Below are positions 1 to 6,007 of a DNA stretch of 11,211 bases, one piece after another (the stretch's first letter is position 1; every line of letters begins with the position of its first letter). This DNA is from Prevotellaceae bacterium (GTDB taxonomy: Bacteria > Bacteroidota > Bacteroidia > Bacteroidales > UBA932), in contig JAIRLF010000207.1 in the NCBI GenBank assembly GCA_031259655.1, positions 1 through 11,211 of the forward strand, written 5' to 3'. A model generated the notes under the pieces. It saw only the letters and a program-made list of their open reading frames with translations, did no database searches and was not told where the DNA came from. Both the position numbers and the translations under genes were made by a program.

Positions 1-19
1 GCGTTAAAGAATTTTTCTT

Positions 20-27
20 TACTTTTG
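20..27 (+). promoter_or_regulatory. Possible Bacteroidota -7 promoter box upstream of the RNA methyltransferase
   Basis: The octamer TACTTTTG fits the Bacteroidota -7 consensus TAnnTTTG exactly and lies 24 bases before the GTG start at 52. The matching -33 TTTG would fall at or beyond the left edge of the window, and I see no clear copy there. This is therefore a half-supported promoter for the trmH-ribD pair. Confidence 0.3.
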
Positions 28-51
28 TCCCCTGAAATTTGATAAAAAATT

Positions 52-801
52 GTGGGAAACATAAGTAAACAGGAAAAGAAACGTATCAACTCGTTAGCGG
101 TCAAAAAATATCGCGACAAAGAGCGTCTTTTTGTTGTCGAAGGCGAAAAATCCGTGTCGGAATTTCTCGCATCTTCGTTCAAAGTGCGTAAAATATACTG
201 CACTTGTGAATATGGTTTTCCGGTTCAACATCCGGATATTACTCAAATAACATCATCGGAGATGCAGCAAATCAGCAATCTGAAAACAGCGTCTACGGTT
301 TTAGCTCTTGTCGAAACTCCGTCGGTCGAAATCGACGCGCTTCCGAATAACGAGTTGCTCCTTGCTTTGGACGATATTCAAGACCCCGGAAATCTCGGGA
401 CAATAATACGTTTAGCCGATTGGTTCGGAATCAATTACATCGTTTGCTCTCTATTCACCGCCGACGCATACGGACCCAAGACTGTGCAGGCTACAATGGG
501 TTCGCTCACGAGAATCAAGGTTGTTTACACCGATTTGTATGCGTTTCTAAAATCGGCAAACGAAAAAAATCTCATCTACGGAACTTTCCTCGAAGGAGAA
601 AACATCTATACGGCGGAACTCTCCGGCAACGGAATCGCTGTAATGGGTAACGAGGGCAAAGGAATTTCGCCGGAGATAGCCGGATTAGTTTCGCGGAAAT
701 TATCGATTCCCGCTTTTGTGAACAATGCTGCGGAATCGTTGAACGTCGCCACGGCAACGGCAATTATATGCAGCGAATTTAGACGAAGAATTTATCAATG
801 A
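52..801 (+). CDS. SpoU/TrmH-family RNA 2'-O-methyltransferase
   Basis: This 249-residue protein belongs to the SPOUT superfamily, whose members move a methyl group from S-adenosylmethionine to a ribose 2'-OH in rRNA or tRNA. The N-terminal part (about 1-95) resembles the SpoU substrate-binding domain, with the typical FVVEGEKSVSEFL at 27-39. The catalytic domain carries all three family motifs: LDDIQDPGNLGTIIRLADW (106-124, with Asn114 and Arg120), VMGNEGKGIS (197-206) and ESLNVATATAI (228-238), which form the trefoil-knot cofactor site. The start is GTG; no in-frame ATG precedes the conserved N-terminus. The length is normal for the Bacteroidota members. The stop overlaps the ribD start by four bases (ATGA), suggesting translational coupling. 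The family is clear, but the exact RNA target cannot be read from sequence, so no symbol is given. Confidence 0.93.
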   Translation: MGNISKQEKKRINSLAVKKYRDKERLFVVEGEKSVSEFLASSFKVRKIYCTCEYGFPVQHPDITQITSSEMQQISNLKTASTVLALVETPSVEIDALPNNELLLALDDIQDPGNLGTIIRLADWFGINYIVCSLFTADAYGPKTVQATMGSLTRIKVVYTDLYAFLKSANEKNLIYGTFLEGENIYTAELSGNGIAVMGNEGKGISPEIAGLVSRKLSIPAFVNNAAESLNVATATAIICSEFRRRIYQ

Positions 802-1847
802 CAGCAATGAACGACATATCTGAATTATACATGCGTCGATGCCTCGAATTAGCCTCGTCCGCCGAAGGTCTGACGTATCCCAATCCCATGGTTGGCGCGG
901 TGTTAAGCTGCGACGGGACGATAATCGCCGAAGGCAAACATGCGTTCTACGGCGCTCCACATGCCGAACCGGACGCCATATCGAAAGTCAACGACCCCGA
1001 AATACTGAAAAAGTGTACCCTGTACGTCAATCTCGAGCCTTGTTGCCATTTCGGCAAGACGCCGCCATGCACCGAAAAAATAATATCCGCAGGCATTCCT
1101 CATGTCGTTGTGGCAGCTTTAGACACATCCTCGAAAATCAACGGTAAAGGAATCAAAGCGCTTAACAACGCCGGCGTGGTCACCGATGTGGGAATTTTGG
1201 AAAACGAAGCCCGCCGGTTAAACAAATTTTTCTACGCCTATCACGAAAAAAAACGTCCGTATATCCTGCTGAAATGGGCGCAAACACCTGACGGCTTCAT
1301 CGATTCCGACCGAAAAACACCCGGCATTCCTCCAATAAAGATTTCGAACAATCTGACTCAAATTGTCGACCATCATTGGCGAAACCAATATCAGGCAATA
1401 ATGGTCGGAACAAACACAATCGTCATGGACAATCCGAATCTGACAAACCGTTGCTGGTACGGTAAAAACCCTCTTCGCATAACTATCGACCGTCGTGGTA
1501 TACTGAATCACAAATATAAGATTTTCAATAACGAAGCGCAGTCGATTGTGTTTGCGACAAACAGTGAAACGAATTACGGAAACAATACCGAAGTTATTCC
1601 TTGCACCGACTTAACTCATATTATCAAAATCTTATACGACAAAAAGATACAATCACTGATAGTCGAAGGAGGCACAACTTTGCTAAATAGCTTTATCGAA
1701 CTCGGATTATGGGACGAAATAATAACATTCACAGGCGATTTCTTCCTCCATAATGGAGTAAAAGCCCCGACGCCGCCCGCCGTTCCTTTCGTTTCCGAAC
1801 ACTTAGGCTCAAACAAGATTTTTATTAAATTAAAAACGAAAAATTAA
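798..1847 (+). CDS. ribD: Riboflavin biosynthesis bifunctional deaminase/reductase RibD
   Basis: RibD carries out two successive steps of riboflavin synthesis: deamination of the pyrimidine made by GTP cyclohydrolase II, then NADPH-dependent reduction of its ribosyl chain. The N-terminal deaminase domain (about 7-147) has the zinc and catalytic signature HAE (55-57) and EPCCHFGKTPPC (80-91), with His55, Cys82 and Cys91 as likely zinc ligands and Glu57 as the proton shuttle. The C-terminal reductase domain (about 154-349) opens with YILLKWAQTPDGFID, continues through the substrate/NADPH region VGTNTIVMDNPNLTNR, and has the late motif LIVEGGTTLLNSFI. The length of 349 is close to the usual 360. 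The ATG at 798 overlaps the upstream stop; a second ATG three codons on is also possible. No other rib genes lie in the window, which fits the scattered rib genes common in this phylum. Confidence 0.95.
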   Translation: MTAMNDISELYMRRCLELASSAEGLTYPNPMVGAVLSCDGTIIAEGKHAFYGAPHAEPDAISKVNDPEILKKCTLYVNLEPCCHFGKTPPCTEKIISAGIPHVVVAALDTSSKINGKGIKALNNAGVVTDVGILENEARRLNKFFYAYHEKKRPYILLKWAQTPDGFIDSDRKTPGIPPIKISNNLTQIVDHHWRNQYQAIMVGTNTIVMDNPNLTNRCWYGKNPLRITIDRRGILNHKYKIFNNEAQSIVFATNSETNYGNNTEVIPCTDLTHIIKILYDKKIQSLIVEGGTTLLNSFIELGLWDEIITFTGDFFLHNGVKAPTPPAVPFVSEHLGSNKIFIKLKTKN

Positions 1848-1923
1848 ATATTTCTATTGATATGAATGCCCTGACGGGCAAAGTAGAAATTCGACACCCT
1901 CGGCGACCACAGCATTGTCTGGT

Positions 1924-2130
1924 GTAGAGACGCAATATATTGCGTCTCCTCGACGACTGTCACATCGTCTGTCACCGCGTCTGTTATATTTGGAGACGCA
2001 ATCATGGAGACGCAATCATGGAGACGCAATCATGGAGACGCAATCCATGGAGACGCAATCATGGAGACGCAATCATGGAGACGCAATCATGGAGACGCAA
2101 TCATGGAGACGCAAAATATTGCGTCTCTAC
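1924..2130. repeat. 207-bp repeat element with perfect 15-bp terminal inverted repeats
   Basis: The left end GTAGAGACGCAATAT (1924-1938) is the exact reverse complement of the right end ATATTGCGTCTCTAC (2116-2130). Each end also belongs to a local hairpin. The left one, 1927-1948, is a perfect 22-bp palindrome; the right one, 2106-2127, has 9-bp arms (GAGACGCAA and TTGCGTCTC) around AATA. Between them lie a short stretch (1949-1991) and the tandem array. The layout resembles a miniature inverted-repeat or REP-like intergenic element. I see no direct target duplication at the two borders and no transposase nearby, so a mobile origin is not shown. Confidence 0.75.
1992..2104 (+). repeat. Tandem array of eight 14-bp units (GGAGACGCAATCAT)
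   Basis: Eight head-to-tail copies start at 1992, 2006, 2020, 2034, 2049, 2063, 2077 and 2091. Seven are identical 14-mers. The fourth (2034-2048) has one extra C, giving 15 bases. A ninth copy begins at 2105 but changes after GGAGACGCAA and becomes the left arm of the right-hand palindrome. The first ten or eleven bases of the unit equal the arm of the flanking palindromes, so the array looks like a stutter of one palindrome arm. The near-perfect identity points to recent expansion or active homogenisation, as in variable-number tandem repeats. Confidence 0.95.
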
Positions 2131-2151
2131 GAATCGACACTTTCGACAATC

Positions 2152-2254
2152 CACACAACAACGCCATAATCTACGCCGAGACGTTGCATGTAACGTCTTG
2201 GCGTACAACATTCACCCTGCCGTATGGAAGGTGGATTTTTTATTTTGTTGTGTG
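2152..2254. repeat. 10-bp inverted repeat pair enclosing a palindrome
   Basis: CACACAACAA (2152-2161) is the exact reverse complement of TTGTTGTGTG (2245-2254). The pair brackets the 34-bp palindrome at 2172-2205, giving a nested arrangement of about 103 bp. A 10-bp match can arise by chance in an AT-rich region of this size, so I list it only as a candidate second small element. Confidence 0.4.
2172..2205. repeat. 34-bp palindrome (GAGACGTT-type hairpin)
   Basis: Arms TACGCCGAGACGTT (2172-2185) and AACGTCTTGGCGTA (2192-2205) pair over 14 positions with one mismatch, which would be a G-U pair in RNA, around the loop GCATGT. The core GAGACG...CGTCT is the same as in the palindromes at 1927-1948 and 2106-2127, so these look like members of one palindromic intergenic repeat family. 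There is no T-run after the stem, which argues against a classical terminator. Confidence 0.8.
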
Positions 2255-2269
2255 ATTTATGCCACCCCA

Positions 2270-2318
2270 GGCGTCAGCCACTCTTAACTCTTAACTCTAA
2301 GTTCTTAACTCTAAAAAA
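2270..2318 (-). repeat. AGTTAAGA-type simple repeat, copy 1 (inverted relative to copy 2)
   Basis: Read on the minus strand, this 49-base stretch begins TTTTTTAG, runs through several AGTTAAGA/ACTTAGAG heptamer-like units and ends AGAGTGGCTGACGCC. The same beginning and end, with a similar heptamer middle, occur on the plus strand at 5703-5749. The two copies therefore face each other across the pepE-atpG-ygiQ segment. The repeat ends 61 bases before the pepE start. Confidence 0.8.
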
Positions 2319-2379
2319 TCGTCCATATCAAAAAAACTTCTTAACTTCGCGGCGACAATTATTTGTAAACTGATATATA

Positions 2380-3093
2380 ATGAGATTATTATTAATAAGT
2401 AACTCCACAAATCCGGGCGAAGCGTATCTGGATTATCCGAAAAAACACATCGAAGTTTTTCTCGCGAACGACAATGTTAAAGAAGCGCTTTTTGTGCCTT
2501 ATGCGGCTGTAACTTTTTCGTACGACGCTTATGTAGACAAAGTTCAGCAGCGGTTCGACGAATTTGGGATAAAAATCAAAGGAATACATCGCGAAGAAGA
2601 CCCTGTTGCGGCAGTGCGGGCGGCTCAAGCGATTGTTGTTGGCGGAGGAAACACTTTCCATTTACTGAAATATGTTCAGGAATCGGGGATTACGGCTGCG
2701 GTCAGAGAAAAAGTCCGTAGCGGGACGCCATACCTCGGCTGGAGCGCCGGCTCGAACATGGCTTGTCCAACTATCTGTACTACAAACGACATGCCCATAG
2801 TCGAACCCAAAAGTTTCGAGGCTTTCGACCTGATACCGTTTCAGATAAATCCGCACTATCTCGACGCTCACCCTCAGGGACATGCCGGCGAAACGCGAGA
2901 GCAACGCATCGAAGAGTACATTGCCGCCAATCCCGACAGATATGTCGCCGGATTGAGAGAAGGCTGCATTTTCGTATACGAAGACGGGACGCTAAGCCTT
3001 ATCGGGAATAAACCCGTCAGAGTGTTCCGAGGCGGGCAAAAACCCATAGAAGTCGAACGCGACGAAGACTTTAATTTCTTGTTAAAACAATAA
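2380..3093 (+). CDS. pepE: Dipeptidase E (alpha-aspartyl dipeptidase, peptidase family S51)
   Basis: PepE is a cytoplasmic serine peptidase that cleaves dipeptides with N-terminal aspartate. The 237-residue protein matches the family along its whole length: RLLLISNSTNPGEAYLDY at the N-terminus, the glycine-rich VVGGGNTFHLLK (86-97), the nucleophile elbow GWSAGSN (120-126, Ser122), TTNDMPIV (134-141, Asp137), and INPHYLDAHPQGHAGETREQ (156-175, His159), which together supply the Ser-Asp-His residues assigned in the enterobacterial enzyme. Length agrees with the usual 229-240. It heads a tight group with atpG (13-base gap) and ygiQ. Peptide recycling does not obviously relate to those neighbours, so the grouping may be only transcriptional. 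No convincing promoter pair is visible in the repeat-rich upstream region. Confidence 0.95.
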   Translation: MRLLLISNSTNPGEAYLDYPKKHIEVFLANDNVKEALFVPYAAVTFSYDAYVDKVQQRFDEFGIKIKGIHREEDPVAAVRAAQAIVVGGGNTFHLLKYVQESGITAAVREKVRSGTPYLGWSAGSNMACPTICTTNDMPIVEPKSFEAFDLIPFQINPHYLDAHPQGHAGETREQRIEEYIAANPDRYVAGLREGCIFVYEDGTLSLIGNKPVRVFRGGQKPIEVERDEDFNFLLKQ

Positions 3094-3106
3094 ATATCAA
3101 CAGTAA

Positions 3107-3973
3107 ATGCCTTCATTAAAAGAAATAAGAGGAAGAATTAATTCCGTTTCGGCAACCCTGAAAATAACGGACGTGAACAGAATGATATCTTCCGCTAAAC
3201 TGCATAAAGCGCAAGGTTCGTTAAATTCTTTTTTGCATTACAAAAACAGTATATTATCAACATTTTACGACATTATCAATTCTCTGCCGGAAACAAATAT
3301 TCCGCTGATGACGGAGAATACCGATGCCAAAAAGGTCTTAATCGTTTCGTTTTCATCGAATACCGGTTTGTGTGGTGCATTCAATACTAATGTTATCAAG
3401 AAAACTGTGGAAACGATAGACAGATACCGCGAAAAATCGTATAATGTCTCCTTATATACCATTGGCAAAAAGGTTTACGACGGATTTTCGCATAACAGAG
3501 ACATCGAACTCGAAAATGTTCCATCCGATATATACGACCATCAATCCTATACACAAGTATCGGAAATTGCCGAAAAAGTTTTGACTATGTATCTGAATCG
3601 GGAAATCGATGAAGTTGTGATGATATACAATCGGTTTAAAAACATTCTGACACAATATATCTTGGAGAAAAAACTCCTGCCGATGACAAACGGAGACATT
3701 CGTAAAGATTCGTATCCCGATTATATAATGGAACCGGACAGGAAAACTCTTGTAAATGTTCTTGCGCCTCAGGTCGTGAAACTGGCTTTCTATGAGACGT
3801 TTTTGGAATCGTTGGTGGCGGAATACGCAGCGCGCTCCTCGGCAATGCAGGCGGCTACCGACAACGCAAACGATTTACTCGGCGAACTCAGTACGCAATA
3901 CAACAAAGTGCGACAGTCCGCAATTACCGGCGAACTGATTGATATTGTCGGCGGTTCGGAAGCGTTAAAGTGA
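3107..3973 (+). CDS. atpG: F1Fo ATP synthase subunit gamma
   Basis: Gamma is the central rotor shaft of F1; its N- and C-terminal helices form a coiled coil inside the alpha3beta3 ring and couple proton flow to ATP synthesis. The 288-residue protein starts with the family sequence MPSLKEIRGRINSV and a variant of the helix-1 signature, KITDVNRMISSAKLHKAQ (19-36). Most family members have a form like KITSAMKMVAAAKL, so DVNR is a departure. The C-terminal signature is well kept: AMQAATDNANDLLGELSTQYNKVRQSAITGELIDIVGG. Length is normal for the phylum. The gene follows pepE by 13 bases and precedes ygiQ by 10; no other ATP synthase subunit gene is present here, although atpG usually follows atpA. 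It may be the sole relocated gamma gene or a second copy; the window cannot decide. Confidence 0.93.
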   Translation: MPSLKEIRGRINSVSATLKITDVNRMISSAKLHKAQGSLNSFLHYKNSILSTFYDIINSLPETNIPLMTENTDAKKVLIVSFSSNTGLCGAFNTNVIKKTVETIDRYREKSYNVSLYTIGKKVYDGFSHNRDIELENVPSDIYDHQSYTQVSEIAEKVLTMYLNREIDEVVMIYNRFKNILTQYILEKKLLPMTNGDIRKDSYPDYIMEPDRKTLVNVLAPQVVKLAFYETFLESLVAEYAARSSAMQAATDNANDLLGELSTQYNKVRQSAITGELIDIVGGSEALK

Positions 3974-3983
3974 GTGATGAGTT

Positions 3984-5714
3984 ATGAGTGATACTTTGCC
4001 GTCCGGTCATCTTCCCACTTCCAAAAAAGAAATGGATTATCTGGGCTGGGAACAGGCAGATGTGATATTTTTCTCAGGCGACGCATACATCGACCATCCG
4101 GCTTTCGGGACTGCCGTCATCGCGCGGGTTCTCGAAAATCGAGGCTTGAAAGTGGCTATCGTTCCACAACCGAATTGGCAGGACGACCTCCGTGATTTCA
4201 AGAAACTTGGAACGCCGAAACTCTTCTTTGCCGTCAATGCCGGAGTGATGGATAGCATGGTGAACCGTTACACTGCTAACAAACGCACGCGAAGCAACGA
4301 CGCTTATACTCCCGACGGAAGAGCAAACGCCCGTCCCGACCGTGCTGTTACGGTATATTCGCAGATTCTCAAAACATTATATCCCGATATTCCTGTCGTT
4401 ATCGGAGGAATCGAGGCTTCGCTCAGACGGCTCACTCATTACGATTTTTGGGATGACGCTCTGAAACCTTCGGTGCTGATTGATTCCGGCGCCGATTATC
4501 TTGTCTACGGACAGGGCGAAAAAACTATTATCGCTCTTGCCGACAATCTTATGGAAGGAAACAGGGATGCAATACAGACTCTCCCGCAGATAGCCTTCGC
4601 CGTTCCGCGTGAAACGGCGAACCAGTTTGCCGCAAATTCCATATTCCTGCATTCTTACGAGCAATGTCTCAAAGATAAAGATAAATTCGGCGAAAATTTC
4701 AAAATCATCGAAACGGAATCTAACGCTTATGCAGCCAAAAGGTTATTGGAAAATTGCGGGGACGCGACCATAGTGGTAAATCCGCCCGAGCCTGTCATGG
4801 ATACGGAGGAAATCGACGAAGTCTACGATTTGCCTTACACTCGCTTGCCACATCCGCGTTACAGCGGTAAAACTGTTCCCGCCTACGAAATGATTAAACA
4901 CTCAATCAACATACACAGAGGTTGTTTTGGCGGATGCAGTTTTTGTACTATATCCGCCCATCAGGGGAAATTTATCGCAAGCAGGTCGGAAAAATCTATT
5001 CTCGACGAAGTGGAAAAGGTGGTGAACATGCCCGATTTCAAAGGTCATATATCCGACTTGGGCGGTCCGGCAGCGAACATGTACCGCATGGGAGGCAAAA
5101 ATAAACGCGCCTGCATTGCCTGCAAACGCGCCTCGTGTCTGTTCCCGAAAATATGCGCCAACTTGAATGTGAACCATGCCCCTTTGCTGGATTTGTATTC
5201 GACTGTGCGTAAACATCCGAAAGTGAAAATGGTGTCGATAGGTAGCGGAATACGATACGATATGTTTCTAAACAACAATGGATTTATCGACGAAACAGGC
5301 AAGAGATATTTCGAAACGGTAATGAAACGCCATGTTTCGGGACGACTGAAGGTTGCTCCGGAACATACGTCCGGCGAAGTGTTAAGGTCGGTACGGAAAC
5401 CGCCGTTCGAGCTTTTCGTGAAACTGAAATCGGAGTTCGACAAACTGAACCGACAGTGCGGCTATAAAAAACAACTGATACCGTATTTCATTTCCGGATT
5501 GCCTCATTGCAAAGAAAATGACATGAAACAACTCGCCGTCCTCATGTCGCGAATGGGATACAAACTCGAACAGGTACAAAGCTTCACGCCAACGCCTATG
5601 ACTTTGGCTTCGACAATCTTCTATACCGGTAAAGACCCTTATTCCGGCGAAACAGTCTACGTCGCAAAATCAAACTACGAACGTAAAAAACAACAGACAT
5701 ACTTTTTTAGTTAA
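3984..5714 (+). CDS. YgiQ-family radical SAM protein, apparently shortened at the C-terminus
   Basis: This is a large radical SAM protein of the YgiQ family, of unknown substrate, expected in the cytoplasm. The N-terminal domain (about 10-300) contains LPTSKKEMDYLGW and SGDAYIDHPAFGTAVIARVLE and resembles a cobalamin-binding-like region. The radical SAM core starts at INIHRGCFGGCSFC, where Cys314, Cys318 and Cys321 bind the 4Fe-4S cluster. Further family motifs are SDLGGPAANMY, the cysteine-rich CIACKRASCLFPKIC, RLKVAPEHTSGEVL, and QVQSFTPTPMTLASTIFYTGKDP near the end. From memory, relatives in this phylum continue after a RQ-YFFWYKPEYR-like stretch for about 30 or more residues. Here the protein stops at residue 576, just after QQTYFFS, and the last codons lie inside a repeat (5703-5749). 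It is probably still folded, as the core is complete. The start ATG lies 10 bases after the atpG stop. Confidence 0.9.
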   Translation: MSDTLPSGHLPTSKKEMDYLGWEQADVIFFSGDAYIDHPAFGTAVIARVLENRGLKVAIVPQPNWQDDLRDFKKLGTPKLFFAVNAGVMDSMVNRYTANKRTRSNDAYTPDGRANARPDRAVTVYSQILKTLYPDIPVVIGGIEASLRRLTHYDFWDDALKPSVLIDSGADYLVYGQGEKTIIALADNLMEGNRDAIQTLPQIAFAVPRETANQFAANSIFLHSYEQCLKDKDKFGENFKIIETESNAYAAKRLLENCGDATIVVNPPEPVMDTEEIDEVYDLPYTRLPHPRYSGKTVPAYEMIKHSINIHRGCFGGCSFCTISAHQGKFIASRSEKSILDEVEKVVNMPDFKGHISDLGGPAANMYRMGGKNKRACIACKRASCLFPKICANLNVNHAPLLDLYSTVRKHPKVKMVSIGSGIRYDMFLNNNGFIDETGKRYFETVMKRHVSGRLKVAPEHTSGEVLRSVRKPPFELFVKLKSEFDKLNRQCGYKKQLIPYFISGLPHCKENDMKQLAVLMSRMGYKLEQVQSFTPTPMTLASTIFYTGKDPYSGETVYVAKSNYERKKQQTYFFS

Positions 5715-5749
5715 GAGTTAAGAACTAAGAACTAAGAGTGGCTGACGCC
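5703..5749 (+). repeat. AGTTAAGA-type simple repeat, copy 2, covering the end of ygiQ
   Basis: This stretch begins TTTTTTAG, continues with TTAAGAGTTAAGAACTAAGA units and ends AGAGTGGCTGACGCC. It is the inverted counterpart of 2270-2318 (47 versus 49 bases, same two ends). The last codons and stop of ygiQ are inside it. Another short run of the same units, AAAACTAAGAACTAAGTC, follows at about 5755-5772. Confidence 0.8.
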
Positions 5750-5784
5750 GGCTGAAAACTAAGAACTAAGTCCCCCATCACCAG

Positions 5785-5826
5785 AGACGCAGCCCATGGA
5801 CCGCGTCTGTCACATCGTCTGTTATA
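5785..5826. repeat. Decayed relative of the GAGACGC palindrome repeats
   Basis: AGACGC (5785-5790) and GCGTCT (5803-5808) form an inverted pair around a CCATGG-containing loop, echoing the GAGACGC...GCGTCTC palindromes at 1.9-2.1 kb. CTGTCACATCGTCTGT at 5807-5822 is identical to 1957-1972, and the ACCGCGTCTGT preceding it recurs at 1974-1984. The two intergenic regions therefore share a repeat family in the same orientation. Confidence 0.6.
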
Positions 5827-5912
5827 GTATTTGTCCAAAAACACACTGTTTTAGGGCATTGATGGCTCTAATCGACATTTCGGATTAATAATCAAAAGTT
5901 TTCGCATAAAAC

Positions 5913-5943
5913 AAACGACCCGTAAAATATTTCCGGGTCGTTT
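5913..5943. terminator. Strong factor-independent terminator, probably bidirectional
   Basis: The arms AAACGACCCG (5913-5922) and CGGGTCGTTT (5934-5943) pair perfectly over ten positions with an 11-base loop. On the plus strand the stem runs into an unbroken T-tract (5941-5946), ending transcripts from pepE-atpG-ygiQ. On the minus strand the stem is followed by TTTGTTTTATG, a weaker U-rich tail, so the same hairpin can end the T9SS operon about 65 bases after the gldN stop. Confidence 0.9.
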
Positions 5944-6007
5944 TTTAATAACACAATAACTAATAACATTTTTTATCGATTGAAAATTTTCAAATCATTA
6001 ATTATGG

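Larger units (their letters stand above)
1848..2379. other. Gene-free, repeat-rich intergenic region (532 bp)
   Basis: No credible gene lies between ribD and pepE. In order the region holds a short imperfect hairpin (TGCC-CTGACG-GGCA, 1867-1880, no T-run), a 207-bp inverted-ended element with a 14-bp tandem array (1924-2130), a 10-bp inverted repeat pair (2152-2161 and 2245-2254) enclosing a 34-bp palindrome (2172-2205), and an AGTTAAGA-type simple repeat (2270-2318). Three overlapping open frames (1915-2169, 1940-2287, 2004-2255) are by-products of the array: the unit has no stop in any forward frame. I see no convincing Bacteroidota promoter pair directly before pepE and no clear factor-independent terminator after ribD. 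Confidence 0.85.
5715..6007. other. Convergent intergenic region between ygiQ and gldN
   Basis: This 293-bp region separates two convergent transcription units and has no credible gene. It holds the rest of the AGTTAAGA-type repeat, a decayed relative of the 1.9-kb repeats (5785-5826), about 85 bases of unremarkable AT-rich sequence (5827-5912), and a strong terminator hairpin. The last 60 bases before the gldN stop are AT-rich without visible structure. Confidence 0.8.

Noticed and set aside
1867..1880. Hairpin TGCC-CTGACG-GGCA after ribD as a terminator
   Set aside because: It has a four-base stem and no T-run on either strand, so it is too weak to call.
1992..2104. CRISPR array
   Set aside because: The units are 14 bp, contiguous and without spacers, and no cas genes are in the window.
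1915..2287. Three overlapping open frames encoding proteins with a 14-residue period (METQSWRRNHGDAI)
   Set aside because: They arise only because the 14-bp unit lacks stops in all forward frames. There is no recognisable domain, and the composition is unlike that of the neighbouring genes.
2342..2365. Promoter boxes before pepE (TAACTTCG at 2342, ATTATTTG at 2358)
   Set aside because: Neither fits TAnnTTTG fully, and no TTTG is correctly spaced upstream.
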